Shown: piece after piece, positions 7,548 through 14,212 of the stretch | Layout of the letters: every line of letters begins with the position of its first letter | How positions within the stretch are numbered: position 1 is the first letter of the stretch | Assembly: GCA_004556255.1 (NCBI GenBank) | Contig: SFHY01000020.1 | Location: 1 to 14,343 of the forward strand | Direction of reading: 5' to 3' | Source: Lactobacillus delbrueckii | GTDB taxonomy: Bacteria; Bacillota; Bacilli; Lactobacillales; Lactobacillaceae | DNA: 14,343 nt | The notes under the pieces: model-generated | The model's input: the letters and a program-made list of their open reading frames with translations, nothing else | Database searches by the model: none | What the model was told of the DNA's origin: nothing | Program-made: the position numbers and the translations under genes

Positions 7548-8382
7548 AAAAAGAAACACGATCTCTGAGCGGCATGTCAAGGCTAATAAAAGGGCGGAAG
7601 ACCTGGTGCCGAGCGGTTTGATGCAGCGGTGCCCGAATTGTGGGCTGGAATTTTTCGCCAGCCGCCTGGACAAGTACAAGACCTGCCCGGACTGCGATTA
7701 CGGCTTCCGCTTGACTGCTAAAGAGCGCCTGGCCTGGCTCTGCGAGGAAAGCGAGGAGTGGTTTAAGGATATTAAGCCTAGCGACCCCCTCCATTTCCAA
7801 AATTATGAGGCTAAAGTTGCCGCCGGAAAGAAAAAGACTGGCTTAAATGAAGCTGTTTGGACCGGCCTGGCCAAAATTGGCGGGCAGGAGACAGCCCTGG
7901 CCATCATGGATCCCTTTTTTATCATGGGTTCTTTGGGCCAGATGACCGGGGAAAAGCTGACCCGGCTCATTGAAGCAGCTACTGAAAAGCGGCTGCCGGT
8001 CGTGGTCTTTACGGCCAGTGGCGGGGCCCGGATGCAGGAAGGGATCTACTCCTTGATGCAGATGGCTAAAGTGATTAACGCCGTTAACCGGCACAAGGCG
8101 GCGGGCCTCTTATACCTGGTCGTTTTGACCGATCCGACTACCGGCGGGGTGACGGCCAGCTTTGCCAGTGAAGGCGACATTACTTTGGCTGAAGCTCATG
8201 CCATGGTAGCCTTTGCCGGCCGCCGGGTGATTGAGCAGACCATCCATGAGCAGCTGCCAAAAGATGCCCAGCGGGCAGAAACTGTCTTAAAGCACGGCTT
8301 TATCGACCGGATCGTTTTGCGCCAGGAAGAAAAAGAGACCCTGACCTGGCTGTTGAAGTACGGAGGGATGCAGGATGACTGA
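7534..8382 (+). CDS. accD: Acetyl-CoA carboxylase carboxyltransferase subunit beta (AccD)
   Basis: AccD, with AccA, moves the carboxyl group from carboxybiotin to acetyl-CoA to give malonyl-CoA. The 282-aa protein begins with a basic segment and then a four-cysteine zinc ribbon (Cys33-x2-Cys36-x14-Cys51-x2-Cys54). A crotonase-type carboxyltransferase core follows, with SGGARMQEG and a GGVTASFASEGD block that forms part of the oxyanion region. The ATG lies inside the end of accC (14-nt overlap) with GGAAGGAACAGG upstream. It overlaps accA by 8 nt, which suits 1:1 production of the two transferase subunits. Confidence 0.95.
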   Translation: MRLFKKRNTISERHVKANKRAEDLVPSGLMQRCPNCGLEFFASRLDKYKTCPDCDYGFRLTAKERLAWLCEESEEWFKDIKPSDPLHFQNYEAKVAAGKKKTGLNEAVWTGLAKIGGQETALAIMDPFFIMGSLGQMTGEKLTRLIEAATEKRLPVVVFTASGGARMQEGIYSLMQMAKVINAVNRHKAAGLLYLVVLTDPTTGGVTASFASEGDITLAEAHAMVAFAGRRVIEQTIHEQLPKDAQRAETVLKHGFIDRIVLRQEEKETLTWLLKYGGMQDD

Positions 8383-9142
8383 TGCTATGGAAACGGTCCG
8401 GGCAGCCCGGGCCAGTGACAAATTGTCGGCTCACTATCTGCGGGCGCACTTGTTCAGTGACTTTGTGGAGCTGCATGGGGACCGGCAGGGGGCAGATGAT
8501 CCGGCTATTGTTGGCGGAATCGGCCTTTTTGCCGGTCAGCCGGTGACGGTGATCACGACCAGCCGGGGGCATAAGCTGGAAGAGCGCCTGGCCAAGCACT
8601 TTGGCCAGCCGGAACCAGCCGGCTACCGGAAGGCGGCTCGCTTGGTCAAAGACGCTGCCCGCTTTAATCGGCCGGTTCTGCTGTTTATCGATACCGCCGG
8701 GGCCTTTCCGGGCAAAGAGGCAGAATATGCCGGCCAAGGGCAGGCGATTGCCCAGTGTTTGACGGATATTGGCCAGGCCAAAACGCCAATTATCAGCGTG
8801 ATTTTCGGTGAAGGCGGCTCTGGCGGGGCCCTGGCTTTGGCTTGCGGGGATGAGGTCTGGATGATGGAAAATTCCATGTATTCAGTCCTGTCTCCGGAAG
8901 GTTTTGCCTCCATCCTGTGGAAGGACGCGGGCCGGGCGGCTGAAGCAGCAGAGCTTTTGGGTCTGACGCCGGAATCCCTGCTCAAGGGGCAAGTGATCGA
9001 AGGCGTGATCAAGCAAGAAGGCAGCAAGTCTGCCCAATGCCGGGAAATTGCCCGGGTCTTGGAAGAAGAATTAGCAAAATTGCAAAAGCTGTCGGTCAGC
9101 AGTTTGCTCAACCGGCGCTATGAACGTTTCAGAAAGTTTTAG
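8375..9142 (+). CDS. accA: Acetyl-CoA carboxylase carboxyltransferase subunit alpha (AccA)
   Basis: AccA is the partner of AccD in the carboxyltransferase. The 255-aa protein has the conserved FxDFxELHGDR block near the N-terminus (27-37), DTAGAFPG (106-113) and GEGGSGGA (145-152), which form the active-site loops. It is shorter at the N-terminus than the 319-aa E. coli form, which is normal for lactic acid bacteria. ATG 8375 follows GGAGGG in the end of accD; a second in-frame ATG at 8387 is possible but less well placed. The gene ends 9 nt before the chosen fabI start. Confidence 0.95.
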   Translation: MTDAMETVRAARASDKLSAHYLRAHLFSDFVELHGDRQGADDPAIVGGIGLFAGQPVTVITTSRGHKLEERLAKHFGQPEPAGYRKAARLVKDAARFNRPVLLFIDTAGAFPGKEAEYAGQGQAIAQCLTDIGQAKTPIISVIFGEGGSGGALALACGDEVWMMENSMYSVLSPEGFASILWKDAGRAAEAAELLGLTPESLLKGQVIEGVIKQEGSKSAQCREIARVLEEELAKLQKLSVSSLLNRRYERFRKF

Positions 9143-9151
9143 GTGAAGAAG

Positions 9152-9916
9152 ATGGCAGGAATTTTAGCTGGTAAAAAGTTTTTGGTAATGGGCGTGGCTA
9201 ACAAGCGGTCCATTGCCTGGGGCTGCGCTGAGCAGATCAAGGCCCAGGGCGGGGAAGTGGTTTACAGCTACCAAAATGACCGCCTGGAAAAGAGCCTGCT
9301 CAAGCTGGGCCTGGCGGAAGAAGAAATGGTTGAATGTGATGTGGCCAGCGATGAGAGCATTGACGCGGCTTTTGACCAGGTCAAGGAAAAGTTTGGCCAG
9401 ATCGACGGCCTGGTCCACGCGGTGGCTTTTGCCCCAAAAAATGAACTGGAAGGGTCCATCCTTAATTCCAGCCGGGAAGGCTACTTGACTGCCCAAAACA
9501 TTTCCAGCTATTCCTTAATTGCCGTGGCCAAGGCTGCCCAGGAAAAGGAACTTTTGGCCCCTAAGGCTTCAATCGTTACCCTGACTTTCATTGGTTCGGA
9601 AAGAGCCATCACCAACTACAACACGATGGGGGTTGCCAAGGCGGCTTTGGAAAGTTCCGTCCGCTACCTGGCCCGGGACCTGGGCAAGACTGGCAGCCGG
9701 GTCAACGCGATTTCTGCCGGGGCCATGAAGACTTTGGCCGTGACGGGGATTGGCGGGCACAAGGATCTTTTGGAACAGTCCCGGTCCTTGACGGTTGACG
9801 GGGTCAGTGTCAGCCTGGAAGAACTGGGCAACTGCTGCGCCTTCCTGCTCAGTGATCTGTCCAGCGGCATGACTGGCGACATCATTTACGTTGATAAGGG
9901 TGTTCACCTCTCCTAG
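9152..9916 (+). CDS. fabI: Enoyl-ACP reductase, NADH-dependent (FabI)
   Basis: FabI performs the last reduction of each elongation cycle. The 254-aa SDR protein starts MAGILAGKKFLVMGVANKRS, the typical FabI N-terminus, which supports ATG 9152 (AGGTGAAG just upstream, overlapping the accA stop) over the in-frame GTG at 9143. Catalytic Tyr156 and Lys163 (Y-x6-K) have the same numbers as in E. coli FabI. Several pocket positions differ from that reference as I recall it: Phe146 (usually Tyr), Thr154 (usually Pro, before NYN) and Ala191-Met192 (usually Pro-Ile, after SAG). These could be lineage traits or could alter inhibitor binding. No fabK is in the window, so this is the only enoyl reductase seen. 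Confidence 0.94.
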   Translation: MAGILAGKKFLVMGVANKRSIAWGCAEQIKAQGGEVVYSYQNDRLEKSLLKLGLAEEEMVECDVASDESIDAAFDQVKEKFGQIDGLVHAVAFAPKNELEGSILNSSREGYLTAQNISSYSLIAVAKAAQEKELLAPKASIVTLTFIGSERAITNYNTMGVAKAALESSVRYLARDLGKTGSRVNAISAGAMKTLAVTGIGGHKDLLEQSRSLTVDGVSVSLEELGNCCAFLLSDLSSGMTGDIIYVDKGVHLS

Positions 9917-9925
9917 GAGGCTGTG

Positions 9926-10591
9926 ATGGAGATTTACTGCTATCCAGTCCTGCCTTCAACACAAGCTTTGGCTAAGGAGCTGCTGAAAAAGAAAAAGCCG
10001 CCTTTTGCCGTTACTGCTTTAGAGCAGACGAAAGGCTATGGCAAGCAGGGGCGAGCCTTTTATTCGCCAAAAAATGGTCTCTATCTGTCAGTTTGCCTGG
10101 AAAAGCGAGAGAATCCTTTGCTGACTCTGGCAGTGGGGACGGCGGTAGCTGACTTTCTGCGGGCCAGGTACGGGCTGGAAATTGGTCTCAAGTGGGCCAA
10201 CGATCTTTTCTATCAAGGGAAAAAAGTTGGCGGCATCTTGACTGAGCAGGTGGCAGGCGGGATAGTAGTTGGCCTGGGCCTCAACTTGGGCGCGGAGCTT
10301 CCGGCCAGCCTGCCCCAAGCGACCCGCTTGCTGGAAGCGGGGGATTTTGATCCGCTTTTGGCAGATGATTTGGCTGAGGTTATTGCCCAAGCAGCCAGCT
10401 GGCAGGATTGCCTGCCCCGCTACCGGGAATTGAGCATCTTAACTGGCAGGGGGGTTACTTTGAAAATTGCTGGGCAGACTATCTCCGGCACTTGCGCCGG
10501 CTTTGATGACCAGGGCCGGCTTTTGCTGGAAAAAGGCGGGAAGATCAGGGCCTGGTCCAGCGGGGAAGTAATTAAGACAAGTTTTTTGTAA
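9926..10591 (+). CDS. birA: Biotin-[acetyl-CoA-carboxylase] ligase (BirA, catalytic form without HTH)
   Basis: This enzyme activates biotin with ATP and attaches it to the lysine of AccB, so it completes the carboxylase encoded by the same operon. The 221-aa protein has the biotin-ligase motifs GYGKQGR (37-43, the GRGRxGR loop with Tyr and Lys changes), KWAND (89-93, normally KWPND, so Pro is Ala), KVGGIL (100-105) and GLGLNLG (116-122), plus a small C-terminal beta domain (about 170-221). There is no N-terminal helix-turn-helix, so it should not act as a biotin repressor. ATG 9926 follows AGGAGG (9915-9920) by 5 nt; the adjoining GTG at 9923 is too close. It is the last protein gene of the operon. 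Confidence 0.9.
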   Translation: MEIYCYPVLPSTQALAKELLKKKKPPFAVTALEQTKGYGKQGRAFYSPKNGLYLSVCLEKRENPLLTLAVGTAVADFLRARYGLEIGLKWANDLFYQGKKVGGILTEQVAGGIVVGLGLNLGAELPASLPQATRLLEAGDFDPLLADDLAEVIAQAASWQDCLPRYRELSILTGRGVTLKIAGQTISGTCAGFDDQGRLLLEKGGKIRAWSSGEVIKTSFL

Positions 10592-10645
10592 AAATCCCTT
10601 CCCTTTTCCGAAAACTTTTGCTATTATAAATATTGTCATCGGAAA

Positions 10646-10728
10646 GCCCACTTGGCGGAATTGGCAGACGCGCAGCGTTCAGGTCGCTGTTCTGGCAACA
10701 GAGTGAAGGTTCGACTCCTTTAGTGGGC
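10646..10728 (+). tRNA. tRNA-Leu (anticodon CAG)
   Basis: The 83-nt cloverleaf has a perfect 7-bp acceptor stem (GCCCACT / AGTGGGC). The anticodon stem CAGCG/CGCTG closes the loop TTCAGGT with anticodon CAG at 10680-10682, reading CTG codons. It has the long class II variable arm (stem TCTG/CAGA) expected of leucine tRNA, and a T arm GAAGG-TTCGACT-CCTTT. The 3' CCA is not encoded (ATG follows). CTG is a heavily used leucine codon in the genes here. It lies 54 bp after birA with no terminator between, so FAS read-through could contribute to its expression. Confidence 0.95.
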
Positions 10729-10735
10729 ATGACTT

Positions 10736-10766
10736 AAGCAAGCAGAAATGCTTGCTTTTTTGTTTT
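10736..10766 (+). terminator. Rho-independent terminator after tRNA-Leu (end of FAS/tRNA unit)
   Basis: An 8-bp perfect stem AAGCAAGC / GCTTGCTT (10736-10743 with 10750-10757) with a 6-nt loop is followed by a T run and TGTTTT. It lies 8 nt after the tRNA and probably ends both the tRNA and any FAS operon read-through. Confidence 0.85.
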
Positions 10767-10788
10767 ATTTCTTTATTTTTCAGGTCAA

Positions 10789-10819
10789 AAAAGAGCTCCC
10801 GGAATCCGGGAGCTCTTTT
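10789..10819 (-). terminator. Strong terminator of the convergent lipoprotein gene (bidirectional)
   Basis: A 14-bp perfect inverted repeat AAAAGAGCTCCCGG / CCGGGAGCTCTTTT around a 3-nt centre lies directly after the stop codon of the minus-strand gene. T tracts occur on both strands, so it can stop transcription from either side and backs up the tRNA terminator. Confidence 0.88.
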
Positions 10820-10822
10820 GCT

Positions 10823-11443
10823 TTAGTTAAAGTTCTGGGCTTTTTTGGCGACCAGTTTGTTCTTCTGGAAGGTAACGTAGAAGTTGGCCTGGCCATCGCT
10901 CTTCAGGCCGCTGGTGTAGAGCCAGAGGACCACGTCAGAATTGGAATAGTCAGATTCTGAGTAGCCGTTGGGCTTGCCGACAATGGCTTCGACTTCCTCT
11001 TGGGTCATCCCCTTCTTAAGAGACTTGTAGTCTTTGGGTGTAATTTGCTTGGACCGGTTAACGACCAAGCCGGAAATCTGCTTGGCGATGGCGACCCCGT
11101 TGGCGAATTCAACGGCCAGGTTGGAGCCGGCACTGCCGTTTTGAACTCCTTCCCAAGTGTAGATGGTGGCTTTCAGCTTGCTGGTGTTGGCCTTGCTCTT
11201 GGCGTCAGCCTCCCGGCCCAGGAGGTCAGTTACCTGGCTGGGAGTAGACCCGGTCTTTTCAACGACCTTGATCTTCTTGTAATTAGTGAGATTGATCTTG
11301 TTGCTGGTCTGCTTGACGACATTGGAGCTGGAAATTGAGCTCGCGGCCTTCTTGGCGCTTTCGCTGTCAGTCGTGGCCTTTTTGCTGGAGCAGGCAGTCA
11401 GAGCCAGGGCCGCAAAGGCAATCAAGAGAACTTTCTTTTTCAT
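10823..11443 (-). CDS. Lipoprotein with two tandem SmpA/DUF3862-like repeats
   Basis: This is a 206-aa secreted lipoprotein of unknown function. The signal peptide MKKKVLLIAFAALALTAC ends in lipobox LTAC, so Cys18 should be lipidated and the protein anchored on the outer face of the membrane. A Ser/Lys/Ala-rich tether (19-49) leads to two copies of one domain (about 50-125 and 133-205). Each copy runs Y-K-x-[IL]-K, a T-x-x-[QE]-V helix ending in [LV]GxxxG-like turns, a [LI]YTW/LYTS strand, then a [VF]xF-x-[KN]GVA/NKLVAK hairpin. The GMTQEEVEAIVGKP block (145-158) is typical of the SmpA/DUF3862 (BLIP-like) fold. The start was chosen at 11443 because the signal peptide begins there and GGAGGA lies 4 nt upstream; a 26-residue upstream extension is not credible. 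It has its own promoter and is convergent with the FAS operon. Confidence 0.85.
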   Translation of the reverse strand: MKKKVLLIAFAALALTACSSKKATTDSESAKKAASSISSSNVVKQTSNKINLTNYKKIKVVEKTGSTPSQVTDLLGREADAKSKANTSKLKATIYTWEGVQNGSAGSNLAVEFANGVAIAKQISGLVVNRSKQITPKDYKSLKKGMTQEEVEAIVGKPNGYSESDYSNSDVVLWLYTSGLKSDGQANFYVTFQKNKLVAKKAQNFN

Positions 11444-11483
11444 GACATCCTCCGTTTTTCGTTCTGGAATTTTCATCTCTTTT

Positions 11484-11512
11484 ATTTTAGGCATTAAGAG
11501 CGGTCTTGTCCA
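11484..11512 (-). promoter_or_regulatory. Promoter of the minus-strand lipoprotein gene
   Basis: On the minus strand, TGGACA (11512-11507) and TAAAAT (11489-11484) are spaced by 17 bp, close to the sigma-A consensus. The -10 hexamer ends about 40 bp before the start codon at 11443. Confidence 0.65.
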
Positions 11513-11530
11513 CGCTGGCAAATAATTCTT

Positions 11531-11610
11531 AAAACACCTTTTTGATAAGTCAAAAGAAATAAATATATTTTGAACAAAAAATAGTGTTTTGACTGTTAGC
11601 GTTTTATCAA
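11531..11610 (+). repeat. Nested inverted repeats upstream of the deacetylase pseudogene
   Basis: Three arm pairs lie in this AT-rich spacer. AAAACAC (11531-11537) pairs with GTGTTTT (11584-11590). TTGATAA (11542-11548) pairs with TTATCAA (11604-11610). The adjoining GTCAAAA (11549-11555) pairs with TTTTGAC (11587-11593). The second and third pairs could form one extended stem, while the first competes with the third for overlapping bases. No gene covers it. It could be a divergent-promoter control region or a transcribed structure; function is unknown. Confidence 0.45.
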
Positions 11611-11639
11611 TAATCCGAGCTAGATTAAAATGAAGTTAG

Positions 11640-11661
11640 ATAAGTACAAATTACTTATAAA
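11640..11661 (+). promoter_or_regulatory. Inverted repeat overlapping a possible -10 element (operator candidate)
   Basis: ATAAGTA (11640-11646) and TACTTAT (11652-11658) form a perfect inverted repeat with a 5-nt spacer. It overlaps the TATAAA hexamer at 11656-11661, the best -10 candidate before the gene at 11709; the matching -35 is weak. A second palindrome, TGCAATTGCA, follows at 11666-11675. A dimeric regulator bound here would cover the promoter. Confidence 0.4.
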
Positions 11662-11708
11662 ATGATGCAATTGCAATTTTTTCAAAAAATAAAAGGGGAG
11701 ATTGAAAA

Positions 11709-13362
11709 ATGCGCAAGGAAGCAAGGAAAAAGAAAAAGCTGGACAAGACCGGCTGGGGGATCGTGACTGTCGTCATTATCCTTGCCCTGCTTTCAGCCGG
11801 CTGGCTGACCTACCGGGCCGTGCAAGTGGCCCGCCTTAGCCAGCAGGTTGACGTGAAAGTTGACGGCACAAAAGAGCTGAAGAGCGGGAAGGCTTCAGCC
11901 AAGCTGCTGGCAAAATATGCCGCGGCTGAGCCAGCCGACCTCCTGACCAGCCAAACCGCGGCCAAAAAACGGTCAGCTGTTCTGGTCTTCGCCGGTTTGA
12001 CTGACAGCCAGGAAAGCAATGAAAAAATTCTGGATTACCTCAAAAAAGCTGGCGTTTCGGCCGCTTTTGCCCTGCCAGCCGCCCGGGCCCGGGAAAACGA
12101 CGTCTTGATCAAAGACCTGGTGAAAAGCCGCCAGCAGCTGATCGGAAGCGGCATCTTGGGAAAACAGAAGGCAGCCAGGCAGCTGAAGACTTGCTGCCTA
12201 AGCTGCAACTGGCCAAAAAGAGCCTGGAAGCTGAGAGCCGGCAGGATATTGCTAAATACCGCTTCAACCGAGGAGCAATTGAAGGGATCAACCTTGGCTG
12301 CTATGAAGCGGACCAGGTCTGGCAAAATGGGGAGAAAACCGTCATGGGGCAGATGGTGCAAGACCTGCTTAAAGACAAGCTGGATGCTATTGCCTATCAT
12401 CCCCGGGGCAAAAAGATAGAAGCTGCCAGCCGCTACAAGTTGAAAACGGTCAGCCAGCTTAAGTCTTCTAAAGACTGCTATAGCCTTAATGAGAAAAAAA
12501 GCAAGCTGGTAGAAGCCAGCAAGCGGAACTTAACAAAGCTCAAGCCCTACTGGCAGGAGTTTGCCTATCTAGAGCAGCATTATGTCGGCAGCAATTTCGT
12601 CACTTCCACGGTCAAGATGCCGGGCTTTGACTACTGGGAAACTAACCGCCTAGACCAAGTTGGCCGTTTGACAAACGACCGCGTCCTCTTTCTGACTTTT
12701 GACGACTGGGGCAGCGACGAATCCATCAATAGATCCTGTATGTCTTGAAAAAGCATCACGTCAAGGCAACTTTCTTCGTCTTGACCGAAAACGTGGACAA
12801 AAATCCCAACCTGCTGCGGGCAATCGCGGCTGACGGTCATGAAATCGCTGGCCACTCCAACTCGCACGTGCCTTTTGCGACCAGCAAAAAGAGTGCCTAC
12901 CACAATTTGACGGCCAAGGAGACCGCGGCCATGCGCGAAGACCTGGCTAAGTCTTACCAGAAGCTGAACAAGTATGTCGGCAATGTCCAAGTTGCTGGGA
13001 AAAAGGCCCTGTCCTTGGACTTCCGGCCGCCAACTTTGGAAGTTTCCAAAAAGGGCCTGGAAGCAGTCTTTGATGTGGGCTTCCAGTACGCGGTTTCCGG
13101 CGATGTTTCAACCAATGACTATGAACAGACCAGCTTCCAAAAGTACTTGAACGATCTGAAATACGGGTCGGGCAAGGATGACAATGACTACAAGGTTACA
13201 AACGGCAGCGTGATCGTCATGCACATGCTGGAAAATGCCAAGTATACCGCCCTGGTTTTGGATATCATGATTCCTGTTTGGAAAAAAGCTGGCTACCGCT
13301 TTGCCCGGGTTGACCAGTATACGGCAGCATATTACCGGCAAAGAGCAAAAGAAAGCAATTAG
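11709..13362 (+). pseudogene. Polysaccharide deacetylase (NodB family), broken by two 1-base deletions
   Basis: Three successive reading frames together encode one membrane-anchored deacetylase of about 551 aa. Frame 1 runs from ATG 11709 (ribosome binding site AAGGGGAG) with a basic N-terminus and one membrane span (about residues 15-34). Coherent sequence jumps frame at the A4 tract 12161-12164; adding one A restores L-G-K-T-E-G-S-Q and joins to the frame open at 12191. A second jump at about 12729-12731 is repaired by one A (AATAGATCC to AATAAGATCC), giving S-I-N-K-I-L-Y-V-L-K-K. The C-terminal NodB domain keeps all motifs: TFDDWG, HSNSH, FRPP, the SGD region and VIVMH. The N-terminal region is a degenerate copy of the same fold. 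Such enzymes remove acetyl groups from peptidoglycan or other cell-wall glycans. As written, translation would stop near 12419 and give no catalytic domain. Sequencing error is the alternative. Confidence 0.85.
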
Positions 13363-13389
13363 CTAAAGATAAAAGAGGGGACTAGGAAA

Positions 13390-13680
13390 ATGAAGATTTT
13401 TGACAAACTGACCAAAGGGCAGGGCAAGCTCTGCGTGGTAGGCCTGGGTTACGTCGGCCTGCCCCTGGCCGTGGAATTTGCGAAAAAGGTCAAGGTGATC
13501 GGCTTTGACATCAATGAAAATAAGATGACTGCCTACCGGAAGGGGGCGGACCCGCCCCATTCCATGGACGGCGTCATGCAAGCACAACTTTTCCAGCTAC
13601 CTGTCTCTGTCTTTAGAAAACAACATTCTTTACCTGCGGCAAAAGCAGGGCGGGGCAATCAAGCCCCTGTACAAGGCTGA
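13390..13680 (+). pseudogene. Nucleotide-sugar dehydrogenase, N-terminal stump fused out of frame
   Basis: The first 58-60 codons match the start of a UDP-sugar 6-dehydrogenase of the TviB/WecC type. They contain the NAD-binding Rossmann motif GLGYVGLPLA (18-27), the acidic strand end VIGFDIN and a [KR]KGxDP turn (about residues 50-54). Full-length enzymes have about 400-430 aa, so more than 80% is missing. After about position 13560 this frame becomes meaningless and stops at 13680, while the real downstream coding sequence continues in another frame. Ribosome binding site GAGGGG lies 9 nt before ATG 13390. The gene begins 27 nt after the deacetylase relic and was probably in the same transcript. 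Such enzymes make uronic-acid precursors for capsule, teichuronic acid or exopolysaccharide. Confidence 0.8.
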
Positions 13681-14212
13681 CATGTTCAAGCTGGAGGACG
13701 ACAAGCCGGTCTCCGTGCCCGAAGACAAGCGGGCGGCTTTAAGTTCAGAACTGAATGTCCGCGGCCGCTTTGCCCAAAACAGCACCACTGCCTCTTTATA
13801 CAAGCTCAAGGCTTTTAAAAAGAAGCGGCAGAAGGCTAAGAGCGTCAAAGAAGGGGCAAAGGAGTATGTCCCGGAAATCCAGATCCAAGATCCAGGTGAT
13901 GTTAAAGCTGAGCTGATCGTAAAAGGAAACAGCTTAACTTTAACGGTTAATGGCCAAAAGCTCTGCCAGCGGCAGATCAAGGAGCAAGCAGCCGGCGGGG
14001 TGGCCCTGGAGAGTGCTTTTGGCGGATTTGGCCAAAGCCAGCGCAATATCGCTGACGACGTTTATGACGGAGCCTTCAAAGACCTTGTCATCACCAGCCC
14101 GGACGGGGAAAGAGTCTACTATGACAACCGCCTGCACGGCTGGGAACTGGTCTCATACCACTGGAAGCATTTTTGGAACAAGGTCATTGACTGGTTCATT
14201 AATAATCTGTAA
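13574..14212 (+). pseudogene. C-terminal remnant of an unidentified protein with a beta-sandwich-like tail
   Basis: This frame is open from 13529 to the stop at 14210-14212 and carries sensible protein sequence from about 13574 (HNFSSYLSLSLENNILYLRQ) to the end. The first ATG, at 13682, is internal and has no ribosome binding site, so this is a headless fragment of about 212 residues, not a complete gene. The tail has features of a concanavalin-like or LamG-like beta sandwich: repeated short strands such as LIVKGNSLTLTVNGQKL, then GGVALES and YDGAFKDLVI, ending in an aromatic amphipathic stretch (HGWELVSYHWKHFWNKVIDWF) that might bind the membrane. I do not recognise the parent protein. A deletion joining it to the dehydrogenase stump explains the arrangement best. 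Confidence 0.6.

Noticed and set aside
10604..10630. Promoter for the tRNA-Leu gene
   Set aside because: A TATTAT -10-like hexamer at 10622-10627 exists, but the best -35 candidate (TTCCCT) is poor, so I did not list it as a feature.
10748..11338. Plus-strand frames opposite the lipoprotein gene
   Set aside because: They are antisense shadows. The minus-strand frame has a signal peptide, lipobox, ribosome binding site, promoter and terminator; the plus-strand frames have none and one crosses the terminator stem.
11444..11521. N-terminal extension of the lipoprotein frame
   Set aside because: It would put 26 residues before a perfect signal peptide, would bury the GGAGGA ribosome binding site inside the coding sequence and would start upstream of the predicted promoter.
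12191..12748. Separate gene in the middle of the deacetylase region
   Set aside because: Its start codon has no ribosome binding site and its sequence is the direct continuation of the frames before and after it once single A insertions are allowed.
13682..14212. Complete 176-aa gene starting at ATG 13682
   Set aside because: No ribosome binding site precedes this ATG and good coding sequence extends upstream of it in the same frame, so it is an internal methionine of a truncated protein.
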